DNA of 64,000 nt, from the NCBI RefSeq assembly GCF_030285665.1, contig NZ_CP127295.1, positions 4,402,001 to 4,466,000 of the forward strand, in the 5' to 3' direction. The DNA comes from Amycolatopsis mongoliensis (lineage in GTDB: Bacteria > Actinomycetota > Actinomycetes > Mycobacteriales > Pseudonocardiaceae). Position 1 is the first letter of the stretch; every line of letters starts with the position of its first letter. The notes under the pieces are model-generated. The model was not told the origin of the DNA. It ran no database searches and was given only the letters and a program-made list of their open reading frames with translations. Position numbers and translations under genes: made by a program. Of this stretch, positions 8,882 through 17,030 are shown in pieces.

Positions 8882-10237
8882 TCAGGAACCGAGCAGGGCC
8901 TCCGCCCGCAGCGCGATCTCCATGTCGAGCCGGTCGTCGGCGTTGTCGAGCCGGTCGCCGAACAGGTCGACGAGCTGGTGCATGCGGTACCGCACGGTCT
9001 GCGGGTGCACCTTGAGCTTCTTCGCGATCTCGGGTGCGCTGCCGCGGGACTGCAGCCAGATCAGCAGCGTCTCGCCGAGGCGCGCCCGTTGCTTCGGGGT
9101 GAGGTCCCGGAACGGCTCCAGGCTGCGCGAGCACAGTTCGCGGACCAGGAACTCGTCGGCGAGCAGCCACAGCGTGGAGAGGTGGTCGGTGCAGCGCGTG
9201 ACCGGCGCGTCCGGCAGCACGCCGCGCTGGACGAGCTTCAGCGTCCGGCGCGCCCACAGCAGCGACCGCGGCGCGTCGGTGAGCCGCACGGTCGGGCCGA
9301 TCACCGCGCGCCAGCCCTGCAGCCGCTCGGTGAGGTTCTTCAGGTGCTTCTCCGCGTCGCCGGTGACCAGGCACGGCTCGCCGCCCTCGAGGTCGACGAG
9401 GACGTCGGAGTGCAGGTCCGGCGCGGCGAGGCTGTGCTGGTCGGCGCGGGGTTCGAGGGCGACGACCGTGACCTCCGCCGGCAGCGCCCACTGCGCGGTC
9501 GCGGCCTGCGCGCTGATGGTCTGCGGCGCCGACGGCGGGTCGGCGAGCAGCAGTTCGAGCAGCCGTCTCCGGCGGCGCGCGCGGGTGCCGGCGGCGCGGG
9601 TCTGCGCCGCCGTGTAGCCCTCGATCGAGAGCGCGGAGATCTCGTCGACGTAGGCGAAGATGGCTTCCGCGCTGGTGCACAGCGTGTCCGCGGCGAGCCC
9701 GGCGGCCTGCCCGAACTCGGAGATGTGCCGCCACGCGACGCGCCCGCCGACCCGGTAGGCCGTCTGCAGGCAGTCGAGGCTGCGCCCCTCGTTGAACTCG
9801 ATCTTGCCCAGGTTGCGGAACACGGTCGTCCACGTTTCGAGCGGTACGGCACCCGGGGTGCCGACACTGTCGAGGCATTGGATGATCGCCTGCCGGACAC
9901 CCTGCGTGATGATGTGCCCGAACGCGCCTTCGAGCGGCTGGCGGTACTCGGGCACCGCCCGCTGGACCTCCTGCAAGATGGCGCGGGCCAGCGGGTCGAC
10001 CCGCGGCTTGAAGCGGATCGCCAGCTCGCGGGGCAGCGACGCCCACAGCCCGATGGCGCCGGAAGCGCGCACGGGCCGGGGTTCCGCCGGGGTCCGCGGG
10101 GCGGGTGGGTAGGCGGGCCGGGGCCGGTCGGCCGACACGGACTGCTGCCGGTACGCCGGTCCGGAAGAGCGCTCGCCGGGGTTGGGCCGGCCCGTCCGCA
10201 GTGCGGGGGTGGCGAACCCGGTGTCCATGTCGGTCAT
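8882..10237 (-). CDS. PucR-type transcriptional regulator (paralogue 2)
   Basis: A 451-aa regulator of the same layout as its neighbours, with an extra proline/arginine-rich N-terminal tail of about 60 residues before LWASLPRELAIRFKPRV. The helical sensor domain contains GRSLDCLQTAYRVGGRVAW and AEAIFAYVDEISALSIEGY; the C-terminal HTH contains APEIAKKLKVHPQTVRYRM. The start ATG 10237 has AGGA 8 bases upstream. A good promoter (10311-10339) precedes it. It is followed by paralogue 1 after 32 bp. Family membership is clear, but target and ligand cannot be read from sequence; the adjacent PKS and mce genes are candidate targets by position only. Confidence 0.85.
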   Translation of the reverse strand: MTDMDTGFATPALRTGRPNPGERSSGPAYRQQSVSADRPRPAYPPAPRTPAEPRPVRASGAIGLWASLPRELAIRFKPRVDPLARAILQEVQRAVPEYRQPLEGAFGHIITQGVRQAIIQCLDSVGTPGAVPLETWTTVFRNLGKIEFNEGRSLDCLQTAYRVGGRVAWRHISEFGQAAGLAADTLCTSAEAIFAYVDEISALSIEGYTAAQTRAAGTRARRRRRLLELLLADPPSAPQTISAQAATAQWALPAEVTVVALEPRADQHSLAAPDLHSDVLVDLEGGEPCLVTGDAEKHLKNLTERLQGWRAVIGPTVRLTDAPRSLLWARRTLKLVQRGVLPDAPVTRCTDHLSTLWLLADEFLVRELCSRSLEPFRDLTPKQRARLGETLLIWLQSRGSAPEIAKKLKVHPQTVRYRMHQLVDLFGDRLDNADDRLDMEIALRAEALLGS

Positions 10238-10310
10238 GTGTTTTATCCTTGCTGGCAACAAAACTGGCCTCTTCGTCGTCGAAGCCGGTCCGGATTTTGT
10301 GGCTCAGGCA

Positions 10311-10339
10311 ACATAATTTCGCGCGAACGGCACTGTCAA
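10311..10339 (-). promoter_or_regulatory. Predicted promoter of PucR paralogues 2 and 1
   Basis: On the minus strand, TTGACA (10339-10334) and TTATGT (10316-10311) are separated by 17 bp. Transcription would start near 10304, leaving a leader of about 67 nt before ATG 10237. Hexamers and spacing are close to the sigma-70-like consensus. Confidence 0.5.
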
Positions 10340-10453
10340 CGGGTTCTCCGCTGACTTTGCGGTAACCCGTCCGGACTACACCCGAACGGGTGGAACGGCG
10401 CGATGAGAGGTGACACTTCCGCTTCGGGCGGATGGTGCGCGGATGACAACTTT

Positions 10454-11386
10454 TCAGGAGGGTGTTTTCCGGCCCGCGGCGGCCGTGAGCCGCTCGACGA
10501 CGTCGTCCAGGGTCAGCCGCGCGGGCTCGGTCCCCGTGACGAACTCGTTCAGCAGCAGGCAGAACCCGTCCGGGTCGGACACATGTGGAAAGTGTTTCGC
10601 GTTTTGCCGCACGGTCAATCGTCCGTTCGGCAGCAGTTCGGCGGTCCGGTGGCCGTGTGCCACGGGGATGAGCGGGTCCCGCGCGCCCCAGACCAGCAGC
10701 GTCGGCACGGCCTCGGCCAGGTAGAGCTTCTCGACGGCGCTCGCGCGCTGCCCGCGCAGGTCGATCAGGCTGCGCGCGATGAACAGGAACGCCCGCCGCC
10801 GCGCGGGATCGGCCAGCGAGCCGAAATGCCGGGCCAGCTCCCGTGTTTCAGTTTTCAACGACCCGCCGAGCCGGCGTCCGAGCCGGGCCGCGGCCCGCGC
10901 GATCGCGAGCGTCACGCGGTTCACCGCGCACGCCAGCACGGCCGGCGCGCCCGGCAAGGCCGTGGCCCGCAGCACCGGGCTCACCTCCGGGCCCAGCCCG
11001 GCGCTGCCGACGAGCACCAGCCGGTCGCACATTTCCGGGAACTGGTAGGCGAACTGCATCGCGACGCCGCCGCCGAGCGAGTGGCCGACGACGGTCGCGT
11101 GCCGCACGCCCGACACCGCCAGCACGTCCCGCACGGTGCTCGCCAGCGCGCCGAGGCCGTAGTCGGCGCGCGGTGCCTCCGATGCGCCGTGGCCGGGCAG
11201 GTCGGGTGCCAGCACGCGCCGGCCCAGCGCGGCGCACCGCGCCAGGACCGGGGCCCAGGTCTCGGCGCTGCCCGCGATCCCGTGCAGCAGCACGATCGCT
11301 TCGTCGCCCGCGTCCGACGGCGGCGTGTGCTCGTGCAGCCGGATCCGGCGGCCGTGGAGGGTGAGCGTGTACGTCTCGAGTGTCAT
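10454..11386 (-). CDS. Alpha/beta-fold hydrolase
   Basis: A 310-aa cytoplasmic hydrolase with the complete alpha/beta triad: HG oxyanion motif at LLHGIAG (residues 33-39), nucleophile Ser103 in GHSLGG, acid Asp237 in WGARDPLIP and His265 or His268 in AKHFPHVSDP. No signal peptide is visible. ATG 11386 is preceded by AAAGG. It lies between the PucR paralogues and on the same strand as three of them. The family includes esterases, C-C hydrolases and haloperoxidase-like enzymes, so the substrate is open. Since the nearby PKS lacks a thioesterase, a role in releasing its acyl product is conceivable but is only inference. Confidence 0.85.
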   Translation of the reverse strand: MTLETYTLTLHGRRIRLHEHTPPSDAGDEAIVLLHGIAGSAETWAPVLARCAALGRRVLAPDLPGHGASEAPRADYGLGALASTVRDVLAVSGVRHATVVGHSLGGGVAMQFAYQFPEMCDRLVLVGSAGLGPEVSPVLRATALPGAPAVLACAVNRVTLAIARAAARLGRRLGGSLKTETRELARHFGSLADPARRRAFLFIARSLIDLRGQRASAVEKLYLAEAVPTLLVWGARDPLIPVAHGHRTAELLPNGRLTVRQNAKHFPHVSDPDGFCLLLNEFVTGTEPARLTLDDVVERLTAAAGRKTPS

Positions 11387-11723
11387 CGGCGGCCTTTCTC
11401 GCGAACCCGAAAATAGGGCATCCGACTACTTGCACCCGATGTGGCGAACACCACTTCGGCCGAATGCGGGTGTGCATGACAAGAACGGAACCGGAAAGGC
11501 GATCGGAAGTGCGGGTTCTGCCGGATTCACCGGTAATGCCTCTCGACATTCCGCCGGTATCCGCGTATTCCTCGAAGGCATGGTCGCAATGACGCACCGG
11601 ACGCGCTGATGTCCTGCCGCGCGAGTTTTCCCCTCCCGCACCAGCAGCTCCCGCCGCCGCGGCCGGGGCGCCGTGCGTGGTGGCGCGTGCTGCCGATGCC
11701 GGTGCGCGCGCTCGACCGCGCCC
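11387..11723. other. Intergenic region without recognised features
   Basis: These 337 bp lie between the hydrolase start and the stop of PucR paralogue 3. I see no convincing ORF, hairpin or repeat. The part next to 11386 must hold the hydrolase promoter, but no hexamer pair stands out. Confidence 0.5.
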
Positions 11724-12932
11724 TCAGCGCTCCCGCTCACCGTCCGGCCGGTGCGCGCGCATGAGCCGCTGAGCCCGCAGGGCGAGCTGCATGCCCAGGC
11801 GGTCGTCGGCGTCCTTGAGCCGGTCGCCGAACAGCTCCTCCAGCTGCCGCAGCCGGTTGCGCACGGTCTGCGGGTGGACGCCGAGGCGCTGCGCGATCTC
11901 GGGCGCCCCGCCGCGCGTCTCCAGCCAGGCCAGCAGCGTCTCGCTGAGCCGGTCACGCTGCTTCTCGCTGAGGGAGGCGAACGGGTCGAGGCTCTGCCGG
12001 GCCAGCTCGGCGGCCAGGAAGTCCTCCGCGAGCAGCCACAGGGTGGCGAGGTGGTCGCGGCACCAGATGATCGGTCCGGGGACGTCCGGGCCGGACAGCA
12101 GCAGGGCCCGGCGGGCGGTGCGCAGCGCGGCCGGGGCGTCGGCCAGCGGCACGGTGGGGGACACCGCGGCCCGCCACCCGTCGAGCTTGGCTTCCAGGGG
12201 CGCGAGGTCGGCGTCGGGATCGCGGGTGAGCAGGTGCGGCTCGGGACCGTCGAGGTCGGCCAGGACGCCGTCGCCGAGCAGGTCGGCGGGGAAGTCGGCG
12301 GCGTCGGGACCGCGTTCGAGGGCGACCATCGCGGCGGTCTCCGGCAGCGGCCAGCCCGCCCCGCCGGCGAGCCCGGCGATGCTGGTCGCGGCGCCTTCGG
12401 GGCCTTGGACGATGAGCTCGAGCAGCCGCCGGCGGCGGACCGGGACGGCGCCCTCGGCCTCGGCCTGCGCCTGCTGGTAGCCCTCGATCGCGGTGGCGCA
12501 CAGCTCGTCGACGTAGGCGAAGATGGCCTCCGCGGCGACCGAGATCACGGCCGGGTCGACGCCCGCGGCGACGACGCCGGGGTGCATCGCCCGCCAGGCC
12601 ACCCGGGCCCCGACGGTGGCGCTGTCCTGCAGCGCGTCGAGGTTGCGGCCCTCGGTGAACTCGATGCGGCCGCGGCCGCGGTAGAAGTCGGCCCAGTGCT
12701 CGTGGGACAGGTCCGGCTCGCCCATCGAGTCGACGCAGTGCTGCACGGCGTACTCGACGCTCTTGACCAGGACCTTGCCGAACACACCCTTGAGCGGCTG
12801 GCCGTAGGCGGGGACCGTGCGCTGGACCTCCTGGATCATCGAGGCCGCGGCGTGCCCGACGTGCGGGCGCAGGCCCGCGCCCAGTGCGCGCGGCAGCGAG
12901 GCCAGCAGGCGGAAGCTGCGGTACTCGACCAC
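11724..12932 (-). CDS. PucR-type transcriptional regulator (paralogue 3)
   Basis: A 402-aa PucR-type regulator related to paralogues 1, 2 and 4. The N-terminal helical region contains LLASLPRALGAGLRPHV, GRNLDALQDSATVGARVAW and AEAIFAYVDELCATAIEGY; the C-terminal HTH contains APEIAQRLGVHPQTVRNRL followed by EELFGDRLKDADDRL. GTG 12932 is preceded by AAGGGGG five bases upstream. It is divergent from paralogue 4, with 194 bp between the two starts, so the pair may share a control region. The ligand is unknown. Confidence 0.85.
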   Translation of the reverse strand: MVEYRSFRLLASLPRALGAGLRPHVGHAAASMIQEVQRTVPAYGQPLKGVFGKVLVKSVEYAVQHCVDSMGEPDLSHEHWADFYRGRGRIEFTEGRNLDALQDSATVGARVAWRAMHPGVVAAGVDPAVISVAAEAIFAYVDELCATAIEGYQQAQAEAEGAVPVRRRRLLELIVQGPEGAATSIAGLAGGAGWPLPETAAMVALERGPDAADFPADLLGDGVLADLDGPEPHLLTRDPDADLAPLEAKLDGWRAAVSPTVPLADAPAALRTARRALLLSGPDVPGPIIWCRDHLATLWLLAEDFLAAELARQSLDPFASLSEKQRDRLSETLLAWLETRGGAPEIAQRLGVHPQTVRNRLRQLEELFGDRLKDADDRLGMQLALRAQRLMRAHRPDGERER

Positions 12933-13037
12933 GAATCCCCCTTCGAGTTCGTCCGGGCGGAGCAGAGCGTATCCGACGGTTGTGTCACTGAAAAATCAAC
13001 GAGGTGTTCCCGGAAAGGGTGACGCGGTGACGTCCTT

Positions 13038-13073
13038 TTGACACGGACGGGTGGGCGTTCTACGCTCCGTGTC
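13038..13073 (+). promoter_or_regulatory. Promoter with embedded inverted repeat, PucR paralogue 4
   Basis: TTGACA at 13038-13043 and TACGCT at 13061-13066 are 17 bp apart, an excellent promoter. A perfect 8-bp inverted repeat, GACACGGA (13040-13047) and TCCGTGTC (13066-13073), brackets it from the -35 box to the predicted start site, with half-site starts 26 bp apart. This is what an operator for autorepression would look like. The predicted start of transcription (about 13073) lies almost on ATG 13076, so a leaderless mRNA from that ATG is also possible. Confidence 0.55.
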
Positions 13074-13126
13074 AGATGGCGGGATATTTCTGGGGCGCCA
13101 ATTCCCAAGTGGAGGACCGAATTTCC

Positions 13127-14323
13127 ATGCGCGGTTCCGCTGCTTCGAAGGGGTCCGTCTGGGCCCGCCTGCCCCACGAGCTCGGCGACGCGGTGCGCCC
13201 GCGGATCCCGGAGATCGCGCGGGCCTGCATCGAGGGCATCGCCGCCGAGATTCCGGAATATTCCGCGAGTTACGGCCACGGCCCGGCCCGGACCGCGGCG
13301 ATCGAGCAGGCGCGGCGCGGGATCGAGCGGGACATCGACCGCGTCGGCACGCCCGCGATGTGGCAGGCCGACCGGCTGGCCGAGTTCCGCGGCCACGGGC
13401 GCGAGGCGTTCCACGATGGTCTGAGCCGCGAGGCGGTGCAGGCGGCCGTGCGCGTGTCGAGCCGGGTGACGTGGCGCTGGATCGCCGACATCGCCCGGGA
13501 TGCCGGCCTGTCCGGCGACGTCCTGTACGGCGCGGCCGAGGGGATGTTCGCCGACGTCGAGACGTCGATGGCGGCGGTCGCCGAGGGCTACAGCGCGGCC
13601 GAAGCGGCGATGTCCGGCACCGGCGAGCGCCACCGGCGGCTGCTGCACGCCCTGATCGGCGGCCGCACACCGGCCGAAGTGGACGGTCTGCTCGCGGCGT
13701 CCGGGCTGCCGGTGCCGGCACAGGTGGCCGCGGTGGCGTTCCGGGCGCTGCCGGGCGCGCCGGAGTTCCCGCCGGGCCTGCTGCCCGCGCACGTCCCGGC
13801 CGACCCCGCCGGCGATCCACCGGCGGCGTTGACCCCGGCCCCGGACACGGACCTCGCGGGGCTGGCGGCGTTGCCGGCCGGCTGGACGGCGGCGGTCGGG
13901 CCCCTGGTGCCCCCGGCTTCGGCCCCGGAGTCGTTCAGGATCGCCCGGCGCGCGATCGACCTGGCGGCGCGGGGGCTGCTGGACGCGCCGGGCCCGGTGG
14001 TGTGGTGCCGCGACCACCTGACGACGCTGTTGCTGCTCGCGGACGAGTTCCTGGTGGCCCAGCTGGCTTCCACGACGTTGGCGCCGCTGGCCGGGGTGAC
14101 CGGGAAGCGCCGGGAGCAGCTGGCCGAGACGTTGCTGGCGCTGGTCCAGACCCGGGGGAGCGCACCCGAGCTGGGGCGGTTGCTCGACCTGCACCCGCAG
14201 ACGATCCGGGCGCGGCTGAAGAAGCTGGGCGAGCTGTTCGGGGCACGGCTGGACGATCCGGGTGAGCGGCTGCGGCTGGAGCTGGCGCTGCTGGCGGAGC
14301 GGGCCCTGCCGGACGGGGAGTGA
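13127..14323 (+). CDS. PucR-type transcriptional regulator (paralogue 4)
   Basis: A 398-aa PucR-type regulator, the only one of the four on the plus strand. Like the others it begins with a motif of the form WARLPHELGDAVRPRI and has a helical sensor domain (GREAFHDGLSREAVQAA, YGAAEGMFADVETSMAA). Its C-terminal HTH contains APELGRLLDLHPQTIRARL. It is the most divergent member. ATG 13127 was chosen because GGAGG lies 11 bases upstream and the protein then matches its paralogues; ATG 13076 would add 17 residues and would be nearly leaderless from the predicted promoter. A hairpin follows at 14428. Confidence 0.85.
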   Translation: MRGSAASKGSVWARLPHELGDAVRPRIPEIARACIEGIAAEIPEYSASYGHGPARTAAIEQARRGIERDIDRVGTPAMWQADRLAEFRGHGREAFHDGLSREAVQAAVRVSSRVTWRWIADIARDAGLSGDVLYGAAEGMFADVETSMAAVAEGYSAAEAAMSGTGERHRRLLHALIGGRTPAEVDGLLAASGLPVPAQVAAVAFRALPGAPEFPPGLLPAHVPADPAGDPPAALTPAPDTDLAGLAALPAGWTAAVGPLVPPASAPESFRIARRAIDLAARGLLDAPGPVVWCRDHLTTLLLLADEFLVAQLASTTLAPLAGVTGKRREQLAETLLALVQTRGSAPELGRLLDLHPQTIRARLKKLGELFGARLDDPGERLRLELALLAERALPDGE

Positions 14324-14427
14324 GCCGGGGCCGGACGGCGGCGCGCAGCGGCGCCGACACCGCAGCGGCTCGGGCGGCTGCGCGGGTGGGCCGGGCTTGA
14401 GTGGGTGCGCGGCGGCGCCGAAGGGTT

Positions 14428-14458
14428 GCTCGGCTGCCGGATCAGTCCGGCAGCGAGC
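14428..14458 (+). terminator. Hairpin downstream of PucR paralogue 4
   Basis: The arms GCTCGGCTGCCGGA (14428-14441) and TCCGGCAGCGAGC (14446-14458) pair over 13 bp with a one-base bulge and a TCAG loop. There is no T-tract, as is common for actinomycete terminators. It lies 105 bp after the stop of paralogue 4. Confidence 0.45.
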
Positions 14459-14497
14459 CGGCTCCCGTTCGCGCGGCCGGGTTCGAGCGGGCCGCCG

Positions 14498-14586
14498 GAC
14501 GCACCGAACGCCGCGTTGGGTGCGTGGGGCGCACGAACGCCGCGTTGGGTGCGTGGGACGCACCGAACGCCACATTGGGGCGCTCG
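14498..14586. repeat. Three short tandem repeats, period 29-31 bp
   Basis: Three imperfect copies of a unit containing gcaccgaacgccgcgttggg followed by tgcgtggg lie at about 14498-14528, 14529-14557 and 14558-14586. The third copy has diverged (cacattgggg). The surrounding interval 14324-14684 otherwise holds only the hairpin at 14428 and no credible gene. Function unknown; it is probably a dispersed intergenic repeat. Confidence 0.6.
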
Positions 14587-14684
14587 GCCCAAGGCGGAGT
14601 CGTCCGGTTGGCGGCGTGGCGATCGGCTCTGCGGAGCAGGCCATCCGCCCCCGACCGAGCGTCGGCTGCGCCTTCAGCGCCGTC

Positions 14685-15206
14685 CTACGGCACTTCGAGG
14701 ACCGCCCCGTCGCGCGGTCCGGCAAGCCGCTCTACGGCCACCTCGGCTTCACCACTCCGGGCGACGCCGAGTGGTGGGGCCGACCGCGGGAACACCCACC
14801 GCCGGTAGCCGTACCAGCGGAACGCCGTCCCGGACAGCGTGCCCAGCACCATCCCGGCCACGAAGTCCGCGACCTCCTGCGCCAGGTAGCTCACGTGCGG
14901 GACCGACAGGTGCAGCGCGTACCGCGAGATCAGCGGGGGCACCAGGTTCACCGCCACCGCACCCGCGTTGACCACGAAGAACAGTGCCGCCTCGCGGGCC
15001 CGCCGATGGCCGCCGCGGCCGGCGAACGACCAGCGCCGGGACAGCAGGTACGCGAACGCCGTCGAGGCCACCGTCGCGAAGAAAAGCGCCGTTACCGGTT
15101 TCTCACGGAACACGGTGAGCTTCAGGCTGTAGTCGCCCAGTAGGGTGACCCCGTACGCGGCCAGGCCGACGACGGCGAAGCGGAGCAGCTCTCGCGGCTC
15201 GGGCAT
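14685..15206 (-). CDS. GtrA family membrane protein
   Basis: A 173-aa protein with the GtrA/DPMS fold: four membrane helices (about residues 8-28, 36-56, 75-95 and 103-125) and the family features RFAVVGLAAYG at the N-terminus, a basic loop after helix 2 (LLSRRWSFAG) and the closing FRWYGYRRWVF. GtrA-like proteins are thought to flip or support polyprenyl-phosphate-linked sugars in cell-surface glycosylation. ATG 15206 has GGAGG six bases upstream. The last 30 residues form a soluble tail. It is divergent from the next gene, with 39 bp between the starts. No glycosyltransferase is adjacent, so the partner is unknown. Confidence 0.8.
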   Translation of the reverse strand: MPEPRELLRFAVVGLAAYGVTLLGDYSLKLTVFREKPVTALFFATVASTAFAYLLSRRWSFAGRGGHRRAREAALFFVVNAGAVAVNLVPPLISRYALHLSVPHVSYLAQEVADFVAGMVLGTLSGTAFRWYGYRRWVFPRSAPPLGVARSGEAEVAVERLAGPRDGAVLEVP

Positions 15207-15245
15207 GGTTCCTCCAGGTGACGCCGACAGGGTGGAGGTCTTTCG

Positions 15246-15845
15246 ATGGCACGCACGGGCGGTGAGGGCGAGCTCCCCTCGGTCGCCGAACTGGTGAGCC
15301 TCTCGCAGACGAAGCCGCTGATGATCCGCGGTGACCTCGACGCGATGCTCGCCGGCGAACCCGTGCCCGAACCGGAGCCCGAACCCCGGCCCGACCCGCT
15401 GGCCATCCTCGACGCCGAGCTCGCGGCGCCGGAGCCCGAGGACGAGCGTCCCCTGGAAGCTCCGCCCGCCGAGCCCCGCCGGACCAAGCCGTACGTCCTC
15501 GCCGCGGGTGCGGCCGTCGCGCTCGGGCTGGCCGCCGTCGTGCTGTTCCAGCCGCAGCAGGTCGGGGGGACCGCCACGCCGCCGCCGGGCGTCACCGCCC
15601 CCGCCGCGCCGCCGGCCTCGAGCGACGCGGTGGAGACGATGAGCGCCACGGCCGAGCCGGCCCCGCTCACCGCGAAGGTGCACGATTCGCCGGTCCGGAC
15701 CACGAACGCCCCGGCCGCCGCCGCGGGACGCAAGCCCGCGCGCCCCACGACGTCGCCGCCGCCCCAGGACACCTGGCAGCAGTACGTGAGCTCGGTGATC
15801 AGCTCGTGGCAGCAGCAGCACCCGCACGGCAGGCCGAACCGCTGA
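15246..15845 (+). CDS. Single-pass membrane protein of unknown function
   Basis: A 199-aa protein starting at ATG 15246 behind GGTGGAGG. Residues 1-80 are acidic and Pro/Glu rich with repeated PEPEPE, and look like a disordered cytoplasmic region. A single helix (about 84-101, VLAAGAAVALGLAAVVLF) is followed by an extracellular Ala/Pro/Thr-rich segment ending in a Gln-rich tail (WQQYVSSVISSWQQQH). No domain is recognised. The layout suggests an anti-sigma factor or wall-spanning protein, but no zinc-finger HxxxCxxC motif is present. Its stop abuts the stop of the convergent lipase with no gap. Confidence 0.75.
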   Translation: MARTGGEGELPSVAELVSLSQTKPLMIRGDLDAMLAGEPVPEPEPEPRPDPLAILDAELAAPEPEDERPLEAPPAEPRRTKPYVLAAGAAVALGLAAVVLFQPQQVGGTATPPPGVTAPAAPPASSDAVETMSATAEPAPLTAKVHDSPVRTTNAPAAAAGRKPARPTTSPPPQDTWQQYVSSVISSWQQQHPHGRPNR

Positions 15846-17030
15846 TCAGCAGCTCGACGTCGCCGGCTTCCCGGCGATCCGGTCCTTGACGAACGCCAGG
15901 ACGTCGGCGTTGCCGGTGTAGACCAGCGTGATGTGGTCGGTGTCGTAGGTCTTCCACGTCTCCTGGACGCCGGCCGCGCAGTACGCCTTGTGCAAGCTGT
16001 CGGCCTGCGCGAACTGCACCAGCTGGTCACCGGTCGCGTGGTACTGGAACACCGGCACCTTCGGCGGGCTGCCGCCGAGCTTGTTCTCGTTCAGCCGCGC
16101 CACCCACGCGGGCTTGATGTAGCCCGGGCCGGTCGTGTAGTCCGCGATCTTCTGGTTCGCGTACCTCGTGAGCAGCTCGAACGTGCACGCGCTCTGCTTC
16201 ATCTCGGCCAGCTTCGCGCGGCCGTTGTCGCTGAGGAACGAGTCGAGCTGCAGCTCCGGGTAGGCCTGGTCGAGGCCGAGCAGCGCGTAGGCGAACACGC
16301 CGAACCCGAACTTGCCGTCGAGTTGCAGCGTCACCTGGACGAGGTCCGCCGGCACCCCACCCGCCGCGATGCCGACGAGGTTCAGTTCCGGCGCGTAGGT
16401 GGGTTGCAGCTCCCCGGCCCACGCCGCGGCGCCGCCGCCCTGGGAGTAGCCGCGGAAGACGACCTTCGCCGTCGCGGACAGCCCGGCGGCGGTGAGCCGC
16501 TGGGCCGCGCGGACCCCGTCGAGCACCGCCGGGCCTTCGGACCGGCCCACGACGTACGTCGTCTTCGGCGTGCTCTGGTAGCCCTCGTAGTCCGGGACGG
16601 CGACGGCATAACCGGCGTCGAGCAGGTCGTCGAGGCCGGGCTGCTCGTAGAACGCGCCGATGTCGATCATCTTCGACGGCGTGCAGCCGAACGCCGGGCC
16701 GTGCGTGCCGGGGTCGAAGGAGACGATCGGCGCGGTCGCGCGGTCGACGTTCTTCGGGACGAGCACGGTCCCGGTGACGGCGTCGGGCTGCCCGAGTGCG
16801 TCGGTGGACAGGTACATCACCTGCCACGCGTCGACGGATGCCTTGCGCGGCCCGGCGTTCGACGTCCGCCAGCGGATCACGTCACCCGGCTTGCCCGCGG
16901 GCAGGGGCGAAGGCGGTGTGTAGAACGAGTCGTCGAAGGGCCCGGGTTCCGGTGCCGCCGACGCCGCGGGCGCGACCACGGCGGCGAGCACCAGCGCCGC
17001 CAGCGCGGCGAGCAGGCGGCGGGCGGTCAC
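15846..17030 (-). CDS. Secreted lipase (secretory lipase, LIP family)
   Basis: A 394-aa exported hydrolase. The signal peptide (about residues 1-25) has a hydrophobic core LLAALAALVLAAVVAP and an ASA-A cleavage site. The mature part shows the secretory lipase signature: DAVTGTVLVPK, SFDPGTHGP, VPDYEGYQ, nucleophile Ser in GYSQGGGAA, acid Asp near FQYHATGDQLV and His in DTDHITLVYTG. Conserved cysteines (FGCTPSK, KQSACTFE, KAYCAAG) suggest disulfides. The substrate is probably triacylglycerols or other esters. GTG 17030 overlaps the stop of the upstream lipoprotein gene (gtga), so the two form a coupled pair. Confidence 0.85.
   Translation of the reverse strand: MTARRLLAALAALVLAAVVAPAASAAPEPGPFDDSFYTPPSPLPAGKPGDVIRWRTSNAGPRKASVDAWQVMYLSTDALGQPDAVTGTVLVPKNVDRATAPIVSFDPGTHGPAFGCTPSKMIDIGAFYEQPGLDDLLDAGYAVAVPDYEGYQSTPKTTYVVGRSEGPAVLDGVRAAQRLTAAGLSATAKVVFRGYSQGGGAAAWAGELQPTYAPELNLVGIAAGGVPADLVQVTLQLDGKFGFGVFAYALLGLDQAYPELQLDSFLSDNGRAKLAEMKQSACTFELLTRYANQKIADYTTGPGYIKPAWVARLNENKLGGSPPKVPVFQYHATGDQLVQFAQADSLHKAYCAAGVQETWKTYDTDHITLVYTGNADVLAFVKDRIAGKPATSSC

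Noticed and set aside
7653..14323. Complete natural-product gene cluster around the PKS
   Set aside because: No thioesterase domain, phosphopantetheinyl transferase, tailoring enzymes or exporter is seen; the neighbours are regulators and one hydrolase.
14428..14684. Hidden coding gene in the interval between PucR paralogue 4 and the GtrA gene
   Set aside because: The frames are open only because of GC content; the interval is filled by a hairpin and short tandem repeats.
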